This document shows, piece after piece, positions 26,763-38,343 of a stretch of DNA of 64,000 nucleotides. Origin of the DNA: Serpula lacrymans var. lacrymans S7.9 (Eukaryota; Basidiomycota; Agaricomycetes; Boletales; Serpulaceae); contig NW_006763299.1 of assembly GCF_000218685.1 (NCBI RefSeq), positions 864,061-928,060 of the forward strand, given 5' to 3'. The position numbers and the translations under genes are program-made. The notes beneath the pieces were generated by a model. The model did no database searches. It was not told where the DNA came from and worked only from the letters and a program-made list of their open reading frames with translations. Every line of letters starts with the position of its first letter. Positions within the stretch are counted from its first letter, which is position 1.

Positions 26763-29015
26763 TGCTGCAGTGATACGCACTGTATTACTGGATAAGTAGC
26801 TATGGACCGCGTTCAAGTCCGGTGTTTCTCAAGTTGAGGTTGCAATCTAGTGTGGGAACTTTATTTCACCCACGCGTGTAGTTTCTCCACTCTCTTCAGC
26901 TTAGCTGGAATGGACCCTACTATCAGTAAAAGCAGTAAAAGCAGCACTTTTCACAACGTGCGTTGCATAGTAACGTTTCGAAAACAGTGACGGATTATTG
27001 TTATTCAAAAATCGCGGAAATGTTTATGGCTAGAAGCAACGTCCCGAGCGATCAAAAACCATGATAGCAATCCAAACTATCCGAATCATAAATGTCTTAT
27101 ATGGAACCAGCATGACTATCTCCAATATTGTTATTCCCTTCCGCAAATCCAAATCGTCGCGACAAATTATATGGTGGAGAGGCACAGTAAGCGGTCGGTG
27201 TAATGTGAACCAGGGAAGGCTTACCACTAGCAAGATCCGGAAATCTTTTCGGAACCAGGAATCTCTCGGTGAAGACTGGGTACCAAACCAGGGGCTCAAA
27301 GCCAATGAAGACGAAAAACAAAACCTCAACGGACAGCATTTTCACCTGGAGACCTCTATCATTCATGCCGATCGTCGACGTCCATTCCGTATTGCGCTAC
27401 ATGAGTTCGCATTATATCTTGTGGGGTAAGAGCCGTAAGACCATATGTCGTTGAAATTCAGGAAACATACTTTTCTTCAAAGGAAGAGCTTGAGCATTCA
27501 AGGTGATGCAGGGCCCTTTGGTGGTTATGAGTTCACTACGAAAGTAAACTGGACATAGCATCAATGATATTCTGAGTAGGCTGACAGTTCGCAGGACAGA
27601 GATGCGCTGACAGGGAGGCTGGGTTTGTATGTGATACGGCAAACGCAAACACTGGCAGCGTGCTTGCATGTAATGTCAGATGCGTGATGCATGTCAGGTT
27701 GTGTAGCTCAGGTGAGACCTTGATACTCAACATGTCCACAAGAAGATGGGTAAACAAGGCCTATAAAATAACTACCCTTCAAAATAACATATCGCATGAT
27801 AATGACGATGACTATTGTGCCTACCACGGACGTCCTAAACAAAATTGATATATTGATAGATCATATTTCCGAGGCCCAGCGCTCAGTATGAATGATGGAT
27901 GGATGCTTTTGAGTCTTATGAGCCCTTCCTTGAACACGGTTCATCTTTGATTGATCTCAACGTGTAACCGACATTGTCAACAGATAGGTTGGAACATGGG
28001 TCACCGGCGTTTACCCAATTTGTGTAACACTCTTTTCGGTTTTGTGGCATGGTGCACAAGTAAGGTCGCTAATACTCTCACGCTTGAAATTTCGATTTCC
28101 TCTGTCTGTCATCCAAACAAACCGTCCTAATATTTTCCTCGCTTTTATTCCCCATTCACATCAAGTGTCTTGACTGTTTTGACCAGCGGGAGAGAAAGTC
28201 GAGTGCGAACAACGCGCACCGCGTTAATTTTAGGTGAAGCTGCACCGCATTGTAGATTCTGAGGTCCAAAGGCCTTTTGGCTGTTCCGAGTTCATCCACC
28301 ACTTTTTTCAAATCTCTACAGTTTGAACCCTCATCCTCAGCCCATCCACGACATACACACTCTTTTATAACATTCTTTTTTTCGAATCTGCATGCGAGCT
28401 TATCTTCACCTTCCTTCTATTTGAGTATCACTTCGCCAGCTACGAATCAGATATCGACTTTTTACAGAGGTGTGTACCGCTCCATTTTTATATTTTAATG
28501 ATGAAATTCTTCTTCATATTTGCACGTCAGTCTGAGTACTTTTTTTTTTGGTACACTGGATGTTAAACTCGCTTTCTGAAAATTTTTTTTGTTACTTTTT
28601 ATGGCTACGGAACATTCTGACATCCTTCTTTCAGGAGCATTAAACTGCTCGACTATCACTCGAGAAGGCGTGCCCTACTGCTTCATTGATTGATTGTGAG
28701 TTTCAATCCTTTTGCATCTTGAAATGATGATTCGTAGACATTTGCACGTCAGTCAGAGCGGCTCGTCTTTCTAGACGTGCCGTGGAAGACGTTACACTTC
28801 GCGTTGGCTGATTTTATCCCTCTTTTCTTCTTCTTCTTCTGCTCCATGCATGATTATAGAATGCTGACAAATTATGCAACAGCTATTTCTCTCACCGTCT
28901 AGTAAGAAACGCCCCCTTACGGAATTTCTCTTGCTGCCGTATCACTTCCTCTTCTTCGTCGTCCCTAATCAAATGATATCATCTCACACACCTTCTTCAG
29001 AACCAAACAAACACC
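26763..29015. other. Intergenic, PAF1 promoter and ELMO leader
   Basis: Near 27030-27760 the minus strand has several open, mutually shifted frames (one starting ATG about 27733: MLSIKVSPELHNLTC...), but I cannot join them into a credible gene. From about 28100 the sequence is pyrimidine-rich with splice-like TTTTTACAG signals. This fits a spliced 5' UTR of the ELMO gene. A 14-bp direct repeat TTTGCACGTCAGTC occurs near 28518 and 28740. Confidence 0.3.
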
Positions 29016-32012
29016 ATGTCCAACTCCGCCAACAATTCCAGTACAGCAGTCGGGAGTTCTAGAATAACTGGCGGTTCGGCTGCAAACGGGAGTCGGCCCA
29101 AGTCCACTAGTCTTGTCCCCACTAATAATGTTACTACCATGCACGGCGCAACTGTCCGTACACGTATCGATCCTACACTTACCGTTGACGATGTCGTACG
29201 TCAACTGTGCCTTAACCTGAAAATCATGGATCCTCCGTCGAATTATGCCCTCAGGGATGATACAGATGAGTTGGTCACAAACGATAACTTGAGAAAAAAG
29301 ATCAAAAACAAAGTCCCTCTGAAGTACGTGTATTTTTGTGGCATTTCCTCTGCCCTTTACATTTGATGTACTACTTATTCGTATAATTAATTATTGATCA
29401 CTTCAGGCTTGTCAATGCTTCTGCGATCGAGGCTGCGGAGATAGTTCAGAAACTTAGCCTGCGAGATGAAAAAACTCTACGATTGACGTTATTCTCATTG
29501 CAAAAGTTCATACGAGTGAGTGCAGTCTGGGATTTAAATGTTCTTAGACCTTGATTCATTTCAACAGGAGGAAAAATTCGCTCAAGAATTTCTCAGTCGT
29601 GATGGTCTTGCAGAACTACTCGATGTCATTAATGTTAACCACGGTAACACACTTGCGGTGTGTCCCATTTTACTGTCTTTCTGGCCCTCTTCTCTTAAAT
29701 TATTTTCTTCTTCTTTCTCTCTCTCTTCGTAGTATGCGTTGACAGCTATGCAAAATCTTATGGAGTTAAACTACGGCTGGTCACTACTCGATGATGCATT
29801 CATATTCAAAGTCGTTCAAATACTTTCGTCGTCGCAATCCCTCATCAACGTATGTCGGCCTGCCACTGCTATACTAAAGAAACTGGTAGAGGCAGACCCT
29901 ATGAATTCTCCTGGTCCAGTGCTTGCGAGTACAAGTCGAGGTCCCCCATCTGTCCCACCTGGGTCTGTTTATCGATATGGTTTTCAGGCTGTATTTGAAC
30001 AGATGAGAAAGGAGAAGGGCTTGCTAGAGACTGTGGTTAGCCGGCTCGGGAGTGCAGATACTGCAATGGCGCTGTATAGGTATGTGTATGCATAGTTGAC
30101 TATCCCTGTTCAGATGCTAAGCTGTGATCAGCATGATGTTGATCAACTCTTTATTATCACACGTCAATGACACTCGCTGGGAAGAATTCATATCAGAGCT
30201 AGAAAGGTTGAACGTACGGAAAGCAGTTATAGTGCGTCTTGTGCCCCTCGTATCTGGTCTAAGCTAACTTCATAATCTAGCGGTTAATGTCATCGCATAT
30301 CATTGACGACCTAACATCTTGCATTCTAGATTTCCAGGCAAACATAGTTCGCGTCACATATAGGAAGAAGACCACTCTTGTCGAGCCGGATGTGGAACCT
30401 GCTCACGACGCTGCCCTACAGTATATCTGGGAGTCCAGCAAACTAACAGAGGAAACCGACGATGAAGGCAGCGTAGTGAAATGGCGGAATCTTGGGTTTT
30501 CAAGCGAAGACTTAATGCAAGAATTTTCAGAGGTCGGAGTGTTGGGCTTGGATTGCTTGGTAATGTACAACATGTCGGTGACAGCAAGTACTGATTCCAT
30601 GGATGTAGCGGAATTTTGTCCACGAGGATCCAGAGTTTTTCTCTAAGGTATGAACGTAAACTCTCCTCAGTGCTGTACCATCTGAACACGATTTATAGGT
30701 TGTCTTAGAACAAATAAGCCGGCCAGAAGAGCGGAGATGTCCAATAGCTAGAGCGTCTAATGAAATTGTGGAGCTTTTATCTGAGCACTGGGCCATCTTT
30801 GCGCCAGGATGTGAGTGATCACATTCCTCAAGTGTAGCATGGACTAGGCTAACTATCCACATAAAAGACTCAACCTCCACTACATTCCAGCCTTTCTTCC
30901 TGAACTTTTTCAAGGTTCATGCTCTTGCGACTCACTTCTTCTTGCGGATGTGGAACGAGAGTGGATCTGCCAGCGGTGACTTCACGCGAATTGTGGCTCT
31001 GGCTCGCAGCCAGTATGTCTATGTTCATTTTCTCACAATGAATGTCCTCACGGTAATCACTATAGAGTTAACGTCGCTCTACAGCGTGAAAACATTCGAC
31101 AGTGGCACGAGGTTGAACAGGACCTCATTGAATGCGAATATCGTGCTGTCAGGGACCGGCAGATGAAGGAGCTTGAAGCCGAGGATGAGCTCCTTAGTAA
31201 AGTGCCAGTTCGGTGAGATTAAATACTCTGTCTCTCTCCATGATATTTTGAGGCTTTTTCTAGGAATTTGCGGGAGAAGCTATACAAAGAATCGTTCGAA
31301 TTTGTTCGTCAACAACGTATACAATGCCTGTTGCAGGGTGCTTGGTTCGTTAACGCAATTCCTTCATCAACGTCAAACACACGAGAAATTATCCGACGCC
31401 CAAGTCGCCCATGGCGATTCATGCGGCTGGTAACTGCATTCTCTCCCTAGCTGATATATTTTAATATTGAGGTATTTTTCTCAGGATAACGGGTTGAAGT
31501 ATTTGCATTACGTGGATAGTGCTGTTAAATTCCCCGTCCGCAACGGTCTCGAAGATCTGCCAGAACGCATCGAGATAGCCTTGATCAGTGAAATCGCTAC
31601 CGGTGCCTGTGCTCCGCCCCCGAATGTTCTTCGAGACCACAGCGATCTTCCTCAAACGTCACCCGTCACCCCCTCTCCTCTCTCCTTCTCTCTTTTGACT
31701 GCCCATGAAGGCTCTCTTGCTGATCAAATAGCTCCTGATCAGTCCAGGTGGGCAGACTGGACCGATGGTTTGAATATGCTGCGCAAGGATAGTGGTCATG
31801 TTACGTCAGAAGAGACAGCAGGTTATGTTTCGGCGTTGACGGAAATTGGACTTAAAATCAAACTCCTTGGTGAGCTACTTCAATAACTTAGACAGTATGC
31901 ATCTCATTCATGTCCTGCAGATCTATCTGGTGAAAAGGTAGAGATACCCAGTGGTCTGGTGGCTGGACCTCCACCAAACAACACCGACTTTTTCTTCTCG
32001 GATTTACTTTGA
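29016..32012 (+). CDS. ELMO/CED-12 domain protein
   Basis: ELMO proteins pair with DOCK-type exchange factors to activate Rac GTPases and steer the actin cytoskeleton. The ATG at 29016 starts a Ser/Asn-rich leader, then a Ras-binding-like N-terminus (TRIDPTLTVDDVVRQLCLNL, SNYALRDDTDELVTNDNLRK). Armadillo-like helices follow: AAEIVQKLSLRDEKTLRLTL, EEKFAQEFLSRDGLAELLDV and AMQNLMELNYGWSLLDD. The ELMO domain shows VKWRNLGFSSEDLMQEFSEV followed by GVLGLDCL. The C-terminal part has NLREKLYKESFEFVRQQRIQ, LQGAWFVN and NGLKYLHYVDSAVKF, matching the PH region of ELMO. It ends NTDFFFSDLL at 32012. About eleven introns, often 50-60 nt. The call rests on domain order rather than on single residues. Confidence 0.82.
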
Positions 32013-32389
32013 TGCAACTGGGCCTGGGCTTGTGCTTGTAGTCGTGTCAGGAAACCTCCCTGTTTATGGATGTAATGATATAGTCGTCGTATTATCTTGC
32101 GCAAAGCGCTTATATAGTTAAACAACATCCCAGGCTGTGAATGTTAGTGTTATGATAATGAGGCACATGCAGTTGATGCAAAGTTAGATGAGTAGTACAA
32201 GGTAAAGCAGTTGATGCAATGAGGGGTTAGATCATAAATGCTAGATGAAGTGCGGGAAATGGAAATTAAGGGGATGGACAACAATCGAAAGGGGCCAAGA
32301 GCGCAAAAGTTAACGGGGGTTGAACCCGAAATACGATAGGCGAAAGGGGACGTGAGTTGGATCATGCAAGATAATATAGAACTAAACCA
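32013..32389. other. Convergent 3' spacer ELMO/MTHFR
   Basis: The 377 bp separate two convergent stop codons. A 13-bp direct repeat GCAGTTGATGCAA occurs near 32170 and 32208, 38 bp apart. Otherwise nothing recognised; both 3' UTRs are expected here. Confidence 0.4.
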
Positions 32390-34581
32390 TTAGTTTGGAA
32401 TGCCTTTGGCGGTTGTGGATCCGTTGGGATGCGCTGCAGCGTATTCCTCGCCGGCTTTGAAGAAGGGCTCGAAGATAGCGTTTGGTAGTGTGAAGTCATT
32501 GTGTACGACGTTGACTAGGAAAGAGGTCTCCATGATTTCCGAGATTAGTTGATGCGATGGCGAACCAGCATCGTAAAAGTTAGCCCATTGCACACCGAGT
32601 TCGTATGCTTCATCCTTTACAATATTTGTCAGAAAGAGTAGGGATAGTGTTTGTGGTGTTCGTACCTTCCAGGCCATGAAACTGATTGCTTCCACTATAG
32701 TAGGTTGGATGATCTCTTTCCCTGGGAAGACACCCCATGTGACAGCGTTGGGTCCCTCGGAATGAGTGTTTGTCCGAAGGTCTCCCTGTTTGTTAATCAC
32801 GTAGTATGTGATATTGCTGTCCCGTTCAATGTGTGTTAGCAACAAGTTGAGTAATTCAGGCCCAACAAAGAACTCCAGATATGCCTAATGAAAGAGGCTT
32901 TAACATCAGTAAAGGAACACTTATACAAGAAGAAGCAAATAACCTTTTGATAGACATATCCATTACTTGGTCCCCAGCCAAATAGCTTATCATCACTCTT
33001 GGCACCATTTACAGCAGGCTGAGAGTTGATCGTCAGGAAACCTAGTTCGTTCATCTTGGAGAGCTGCGGAGCAATGGCGGATGTCTCTTTCGATGCTTTC
33101 TGGTCTGACCATGGCAAAGCAGAAAGCTCCTTTGAGCAGAAACGACTGAACAACGTTGTTATTTCGTTGAAAGTGGTGGGCTGACCCCAAAGTTTCATTG
33201 CGTCCTCTTTCTGTAACGGGAGAAGATCAGGCAGACATTCACAATCTTCGTATCTAGACTCACTGTTTGCTTTATCCATACACCATAACCGTCAAGTTCA
33301 CCATAAGCAGGACTCCGCGAGTCACCGAACCGTCCGTTGGGATATTCATCCCAGTTCTCAGTGCGCGATAGGTAAGATTTAGTGCGATTAGCCCAAAATA
33401 TGGGACGAATATTCTCTTGCCGTCTATTAGGGGTAAGTGACTGCATTTGCATTCAAGTCAGCACATCTCAGAATGCAATGAATAAAAGTTGAATTCGCAC
33501 CTGTCTCCATGGCAGAGGCTTGATCGTCTCGACTCGCGGAACAAGATTCAGTTCTTCGAGGAGCATCTTGGTACCCTTTTCCAGGTTCATGGTATAAAAG
33601 TGGAGACCTCTTATTCCAATGTCTTCTTTCAGAATACGTAGACACATTTCGGCAACCAGCTTTGTCCCAATCTCCCTGACCTTTTCATCGTCATTCTTGT
33701 GAGGCTCGAGGGCTTCCATGAAGGACTGAGGAATTTGGGTCTTGGCAAGGCTCGTGGCTCTCATGAACCCATTCCAGGTTTGTATTGGGGCTATACCTGG
33801 AACAATGGGGATAGTAATGCCGGCTACTCTTACTGCCTTCACCCAATCTATGAACACTTCGACATCGTAGAACATCTGGGTGAAGATGAAATCAACACCT
33901 TCGTCTACTTTCTCTTTCAGGTATTTCATCTCGAGGTCACGTTCCTCCGGGGGAAGAAGTTGGTTCTGTGGGAAACCAGCCACTGCAATATCGAAATAAT
34001 CACCGTATTCATTGTGGATATGTCGGACCAAATCAATGCCGTGGACGAAGCCTCCTTCAACGGCTTCCCACTCATCTTTACCCTGAGGAGGGTCACCACG
34101 GAGAGCAAGTACGTTGCGACAGCCATGTTGCTTTGCCTCCTGATCCGATGGTAAGAAAGCTGGAGGCTGATATGTGGCTCCCGAAACTCACCCGCAGCGC
34201 GATGTCTACTTTTTCCTTGGGCATATTCGTACAAGTCAAATGCATACATGTTTCCATCCCGATGAGACCCTGACATGTCTTGACCATCTCCGACGTAAGA
34301 TCAGATGTTCTGCCACCAGCATTCCTGTCTCGTCGTTTGAGAAAGCGCTAAAGACATGGGAAATGATCATTTACCAGGTGATGTCTATGAATTCCGGGCC
34401 AAGAGCTCTCATTCGTTCTATACGATCGAGTAAGTTTTGAAGACCCTGAAGCGATGAGTTGAGATTTGTCCATTGTTAGAACATTCAGTCTCACCTGAGC
34501 AGTGCGAGGGGGGAAATACTCGAAAGACCACCAGACTTTGCCATCTTTAGTGGACTGGTCTATTTTCTTACTGATTTTCAT
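32390..34581 (-). CDS. Methylenetetrahydrofolate reductase (Met12/Met13 family)
   Basis: Reduces 5,10-methylene-THF to 5-methyl-THF, the methyl donor for methionine synthesis, using FAD and NAD(P)H. Start is the ATG at 34581 ([20 protein letters not shown]), running into the conserved [10 protein letters not shown] with the catalytic Glu. Next are [43 protein letters not shown] and [20 protein letters not shown]. Then come [17 protein letters not shown] and [16 protein letters not shown], completing the TIM barrel. The C-terminal regulatory half has [27 protein letters not shown] and [20 protein letters not shown]. It ends AKGIPN. About seven introns. Fungi often have two such genes; I cannot say which paralogue this is. 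Confidence 0.9.
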
Positions 34582-35142
34582 GACTGGGTGAAGGTATAGA
34601 TCGTGAGCAAGAACAGAAAAAGAAAGCAATGGGTATTTAGTGTGTAAATAAGCCCAGGGTGCCAGAAATTGTCCACACCAGTGTGACTTTGATTTTCTGT
34701 TGTCCCTTCCGATTGAGAACCTCTTACGTTACCACGTGCACTGAATTAAAGCTCTTGCCGAGCCTCATTGCAAACCCGACAAAATAAAACCCGAATATCC
34801 GATATATAGTGCAGCCTCTGTACATACACAAATACGTATTCATGGCACAGTACAGCGGATATTATACTGTAATCAGGAGTGATGCAGCTAATCTTTGTGC
34901 TATTGGCCTCGCTTCACTGTGAGGCTAAACTGTATACATCGAGCCCCATTGTCCTTGACATAGCTGGGTAAGACTCGATCTATACTGGCTACCTTCCTTA
35001 AGTTCCTCTAGATTCATATCATGCCAGAACCATGTCGACTTGTTAATTTCGAGCTACTGCTAGCGCTATGCGTCGTATAATGTCTTGCACTCTGACATGT
35101 CACTGAGCCATTTGACATATGCACTCGTGAAATAGTACGTAC
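34582..35142. other. Intergenic, MTHFR promoter side
   Basis: The 561 bp contain the MTHFR upstream region and the 3' end of the DUF202 gene. TATATA occurs at about 34803. No gene or repeat recognised. Confidence 0.35.
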
Positions 35143-35580
35143 CTAGCCATAGACAAGGAACAGTATACAGGTAGCGAACACGACGATGGTAACGAAGCAC
35201 ATAATAATGGGGTGTATCCTGTGGATATCCGGCATAGGCGAGCTCAGCCGCAAGCAAGCAAGGGCGGGAACACACCTGGTAGCAACGAGAAACGCCCTCA
35301 TGTTTTTGAAGTCTTTAAATCCAGTGAAATATTCCCAACATCCTGCACCAATGGTAGCGAGGGAGGTAATTAAATGCAACGAGGCGATCGGTAAGCTGGA
35401 ACTACGTCTGTGTTCTTGCGAGCTGCCTGGCTGAGATGGATCTGGAAGACGAGTACCAAGGAGGGCAGACGCAGAGAGAAGAAAGAAAAGGAGGAACAGC
35501 TTGACATGCGACAGAAAGTTGCGCTCGAGCATGCAAAAGTCGCGGGCGGTGCTGCCCTCATTTTCTATCGAGATAGGCAT
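35143..35580 (-). CDS. Small DUF202 membrane protein
   Basis: A short integral membrane protein. Start ATG at 35580 (MPISIENEGSTARDFCMLER); the sequence RDFCMLERNFLSHVKLFLLF matches the N-terminal DUF202 pattern (R..L..ER.FL). Three membrane segments are seen: VKLFLLFFLLSASALLGT, SLHLITSLATIGAGCWEYF and PIIMCFVTIVVFATCILFLV. A 57-nt intron at 35219-35275 (minus strand GTGTGT..CACAG) joins LVATR to IHPIIM. Because it is a multiple of three and has no stop, an unspliced message would add 19 residues. Known DUF202 proteins include parts of the vacuolar polyphosphate VTC complex, but no function can be assigned here. Confidence 0.75.
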   Translation of the reverse strand: MPISIENEGSTARDFCMLERNFLSHVKLFLLFFLLSASALLGTRLPDPSQPGSSQEHRRSSSLPIASLHLITSLATIGAGCWEYFTGFKDFKNMRAFLVATRCVPALACLRLSSPMPDIHRIHPIIMCFVTIVVFATCILFLVYG

Positions 35581-35824
35581 TGAAACAAAGGAGCTTACCT
35601 GTAAGTAATGGCAAGACTGTATAACTGCGGCGACAGCGGACCGAGCGGGAATAACTCAAGTCACGTGCACAAATCGCGTCCCCTTCTGCTTGGTGTTATT
35701 TGGTGCTGGTTGAGATTGGGGATTCCGTCTTTTCACCAATTGCATGGTTTTGCAGTTACGATTATCACGTCCACGCAACATTTAGGCTACGGCACTCTGG
35801 AGAACAGGTTCAAACGACGTCAGG

Positions 35825-37793
35825 ATGGGATTCCTCAAGAAATTCTTTTCTATTGGTAGCAAGAAATCAAAAAAGCGCTCGCTGGCTGTACATCACGACG
35901 AGCTCCCTCCGATTCCAGAGGTATTGCAACCACCACCCCAAGAGGACGAGAATGAAGAAGCTATCAGTCGCTTGTTACGTTCGTCCTCAGCTCGATTTCC
36001 TATCACTTCAGAGCTAGATTATGGGTCGCTACCTCCTCTTCGTGAGCTTGCTCGACTTTCCTAAGCTTGCGATTTACACTAATTTATTTCGTAGCTCACC
36101 CTATCAACAACGTCATATCAACCCCAGCTGCATCCACGACAACCTTAGGCAGCGTATCCCAGCGCAGCACTTACACTGTTACAATAACCGGGCGTACGCT
36201 ACACAGCCGCACAGAATTCCCTAATGCCTACCCTCCAATGGACAGTTTTATGACGCCAAAACGAACGAATAACGATTCTATACGACGTCGTTCGAAGAGT
36301 GTTCCGATCACCCCTAGAGATGAAAACCGCCTTCTTCGACTCCGCCAAGATCCTTCAGTCGCTAGCTTGTTGAATGTATACGATGAACATGGATGCCTTG
36401 ATTCGAAGGTGTTCTCGAATACTCCACCATCCCCGGCCCATGAAGGGCGCGCACAAACTCGCCGCCGTAGATCTACTTTGCGCCAACTCCTGGGGCGTCC
36501 AGGTTGCCAAGTCCTTGGCGCTGCTGAAGGCGATATATCATGGGCAGAAAAATTTCTTGAGTGCGTACAAGACTATGCATTTGCCCGTCGTATCACTCAC
36601 GTCCTCTCATTAGCGAAGCAGAGGATACCCCCTCCGAGTCGTCGTCTCAAGGGCTCGAAACACCAAAAGACTTTCTTTTCAATAACGATCATTTTAACCA
36701 CGTCCACAACACTACGTTCTCTACCACCTGCGATACCTCTGAAAACATGAACCATCCTACCATCTCATCATTAGAAGTTGAACTCAGTATATCCACTGAA
36801 GCTCACGTGCATGTGAACTCTCCCTATGAAACCCCAATGACACCTCAGCGGGCTTCCCAGATTTTCGACTTTTTGACAGAAAAGAAGAAAAAACCTGAAG
36901 AACGATTAGAACGATTACTGTGTCTCCCTTCACCTAAGAACTCTCCGCCTTCTCGCTTCTCCTCTGATTCTGTATCGGGTGAATCACAAACGTGTGATTT
37001 GCCTGCTTCCAGCGATACCACCTCATTACCAATACCACTATCCGCTCCAGATCAAGTCAGTCATGTCGATATCAACGCAAGCTCACACAATGGCCTTCCA
37101 CTCTCCAACAATCGGAGTTTACCTGCACACAAGCAGCCTACCGTTGTTCGTGAAGAATTGGACGTTCCCACACTTGTCACGTCCAACACTACTGGTCAGA
37201 GTAGTCGCGGGCCACGTGGACCAAGAGCCCCTTCCAATATTCCGACCAAAGTACCCAAAGCCAACGTCGAAAACTGGGAACCAGCTGCTAATCCAGTTCG
37301 TGTGCGTCATCGCCGAACTTTTGCTGAGATGTCCAATTCCAAACAGCAAGGAGTTGATGTGCCAGCTCAGACAAAGGCAACAGATGCATTCACAACTGTG
37401 CCCTCACGTTCTTCACGCCACCAATCCTCTTCTCGCGCATCTATATCAATGCTGCTCGATGTTGATCAAAGTGGCAAGAATGGAAAGGAAGCTTTGGCCA
37501 ATCCTCTAAGTGGGATTAATACTCAGGATAAATCACATTCACTTGCTTCCACCCCTCCTTGCGATAAGGAGAACAATACTACCATTTTTGACTCGCAATT
37601 ACCGCGGACACCTATTCGCCCCCCAGGAATTCGGGCCATCATTGATGTTCCTCCATCTCCTGCATCTTCCACAGACCTGTCACCTGTCACTCAACAACTT
37701 ATGGCAAATCTTAGGACCCAGAGAATGCAGGCACGTCAACGGGAGCGGCAAACTGGCAGGTGGGGAAGCAGTCAAAGTAGAATTCGCTACTGA
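35825..37793 (+). CDS. Unknown protein with N-myristoylation-like start
   Basis: I do not recognise a family. The ATG at 35825 opens MGFLKKFFSIGSKKSKKRSL: Gly2 with a Ser-rich, strongly basic follow-up, the pattern of N-myristoylated, membrane-associated proteins. Exon 1 ends in SELDYGSLPPLP. Exon 2 contains basic and Thr/Ser-Pro sites (SKSVPITPRDENRLLRLRQD, TRRRRSTLRQLLGR) and AEGDISWAEKFLD. A 52-nt intron (36559-36610) leads to the last exon, a long disordered Ser/Pro/Asn-rich segment with YETPMTPQRASQIFDFLTEK as its most structured block. The end is SPVTQQLMANLRTQRMQARQ...RIRY. Many S/T-P sites suggest proline-directed phosphorylation. Divergently placed 244 bp from the DUF202 gene. Confidence 0.7.
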
Positions 37794-38343
37794 CTGCTGG
37801 ATAGTGGACCGTGGACCATTTCGATGTTTAACTTCAAGTTGATTGTTTTGTTTCCGTTATTTGAGTGTTTCATGCCTGATAGCATGATATTTATCAGTTT
37901 CTATCTTTTGCGCTTTCCCGTCCTATATTGCTATGCCAGCTTGTTTTGTTTTGCAATGGACTTCCATACCCTACAGGTCGTGTACATAGTAGTTTTGAGA
38001 TCGACCTCTTTGAGTTGTAAAAGTGTGTTACGTCTTGTGCGTTGCATTAGCTTTTGTGTGAGATAAAGATACCGCTTGCGTGTGTGGGGTCGGCAAGTAC
38101 GCGGCAGACTCATCCATATCTACCACTCACAGGCCAGGGACCTATCTGGCTGGTTCACATACAATCCTGGCTCGGTTCATTGGTTCTGTGCCAGTAACCA
38201 AACTTTGGTCCAACTCTCTACAACTCGGTCGTTCAGCCGCCAATACATTCTTTGATCCGCATCCTACTAGTAATATTGGATACACCAATATCCAAGTCGC
38301 TGTTACTACTGGTAGAAGCTCGATAGGCCTCAATTCATACGAG
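37794..38343. other. Intergenic, upstream of transporter
   Basis: The reading frame of the transporter remains open upstream of 38344 (to about 38080) but without an ATG, so I treat this as 5' UTR. The left part is the 3' flank of the unknown protein gene. Nothing else recognised. Confidence 0.35.

Noticed and set aside
27030..27757. Possible minus-strand gene between PAF1 and ELMO
   Set aside because: Several open pieces exist, but no splice pattern gives a coherent product with a start and recognisable composition.
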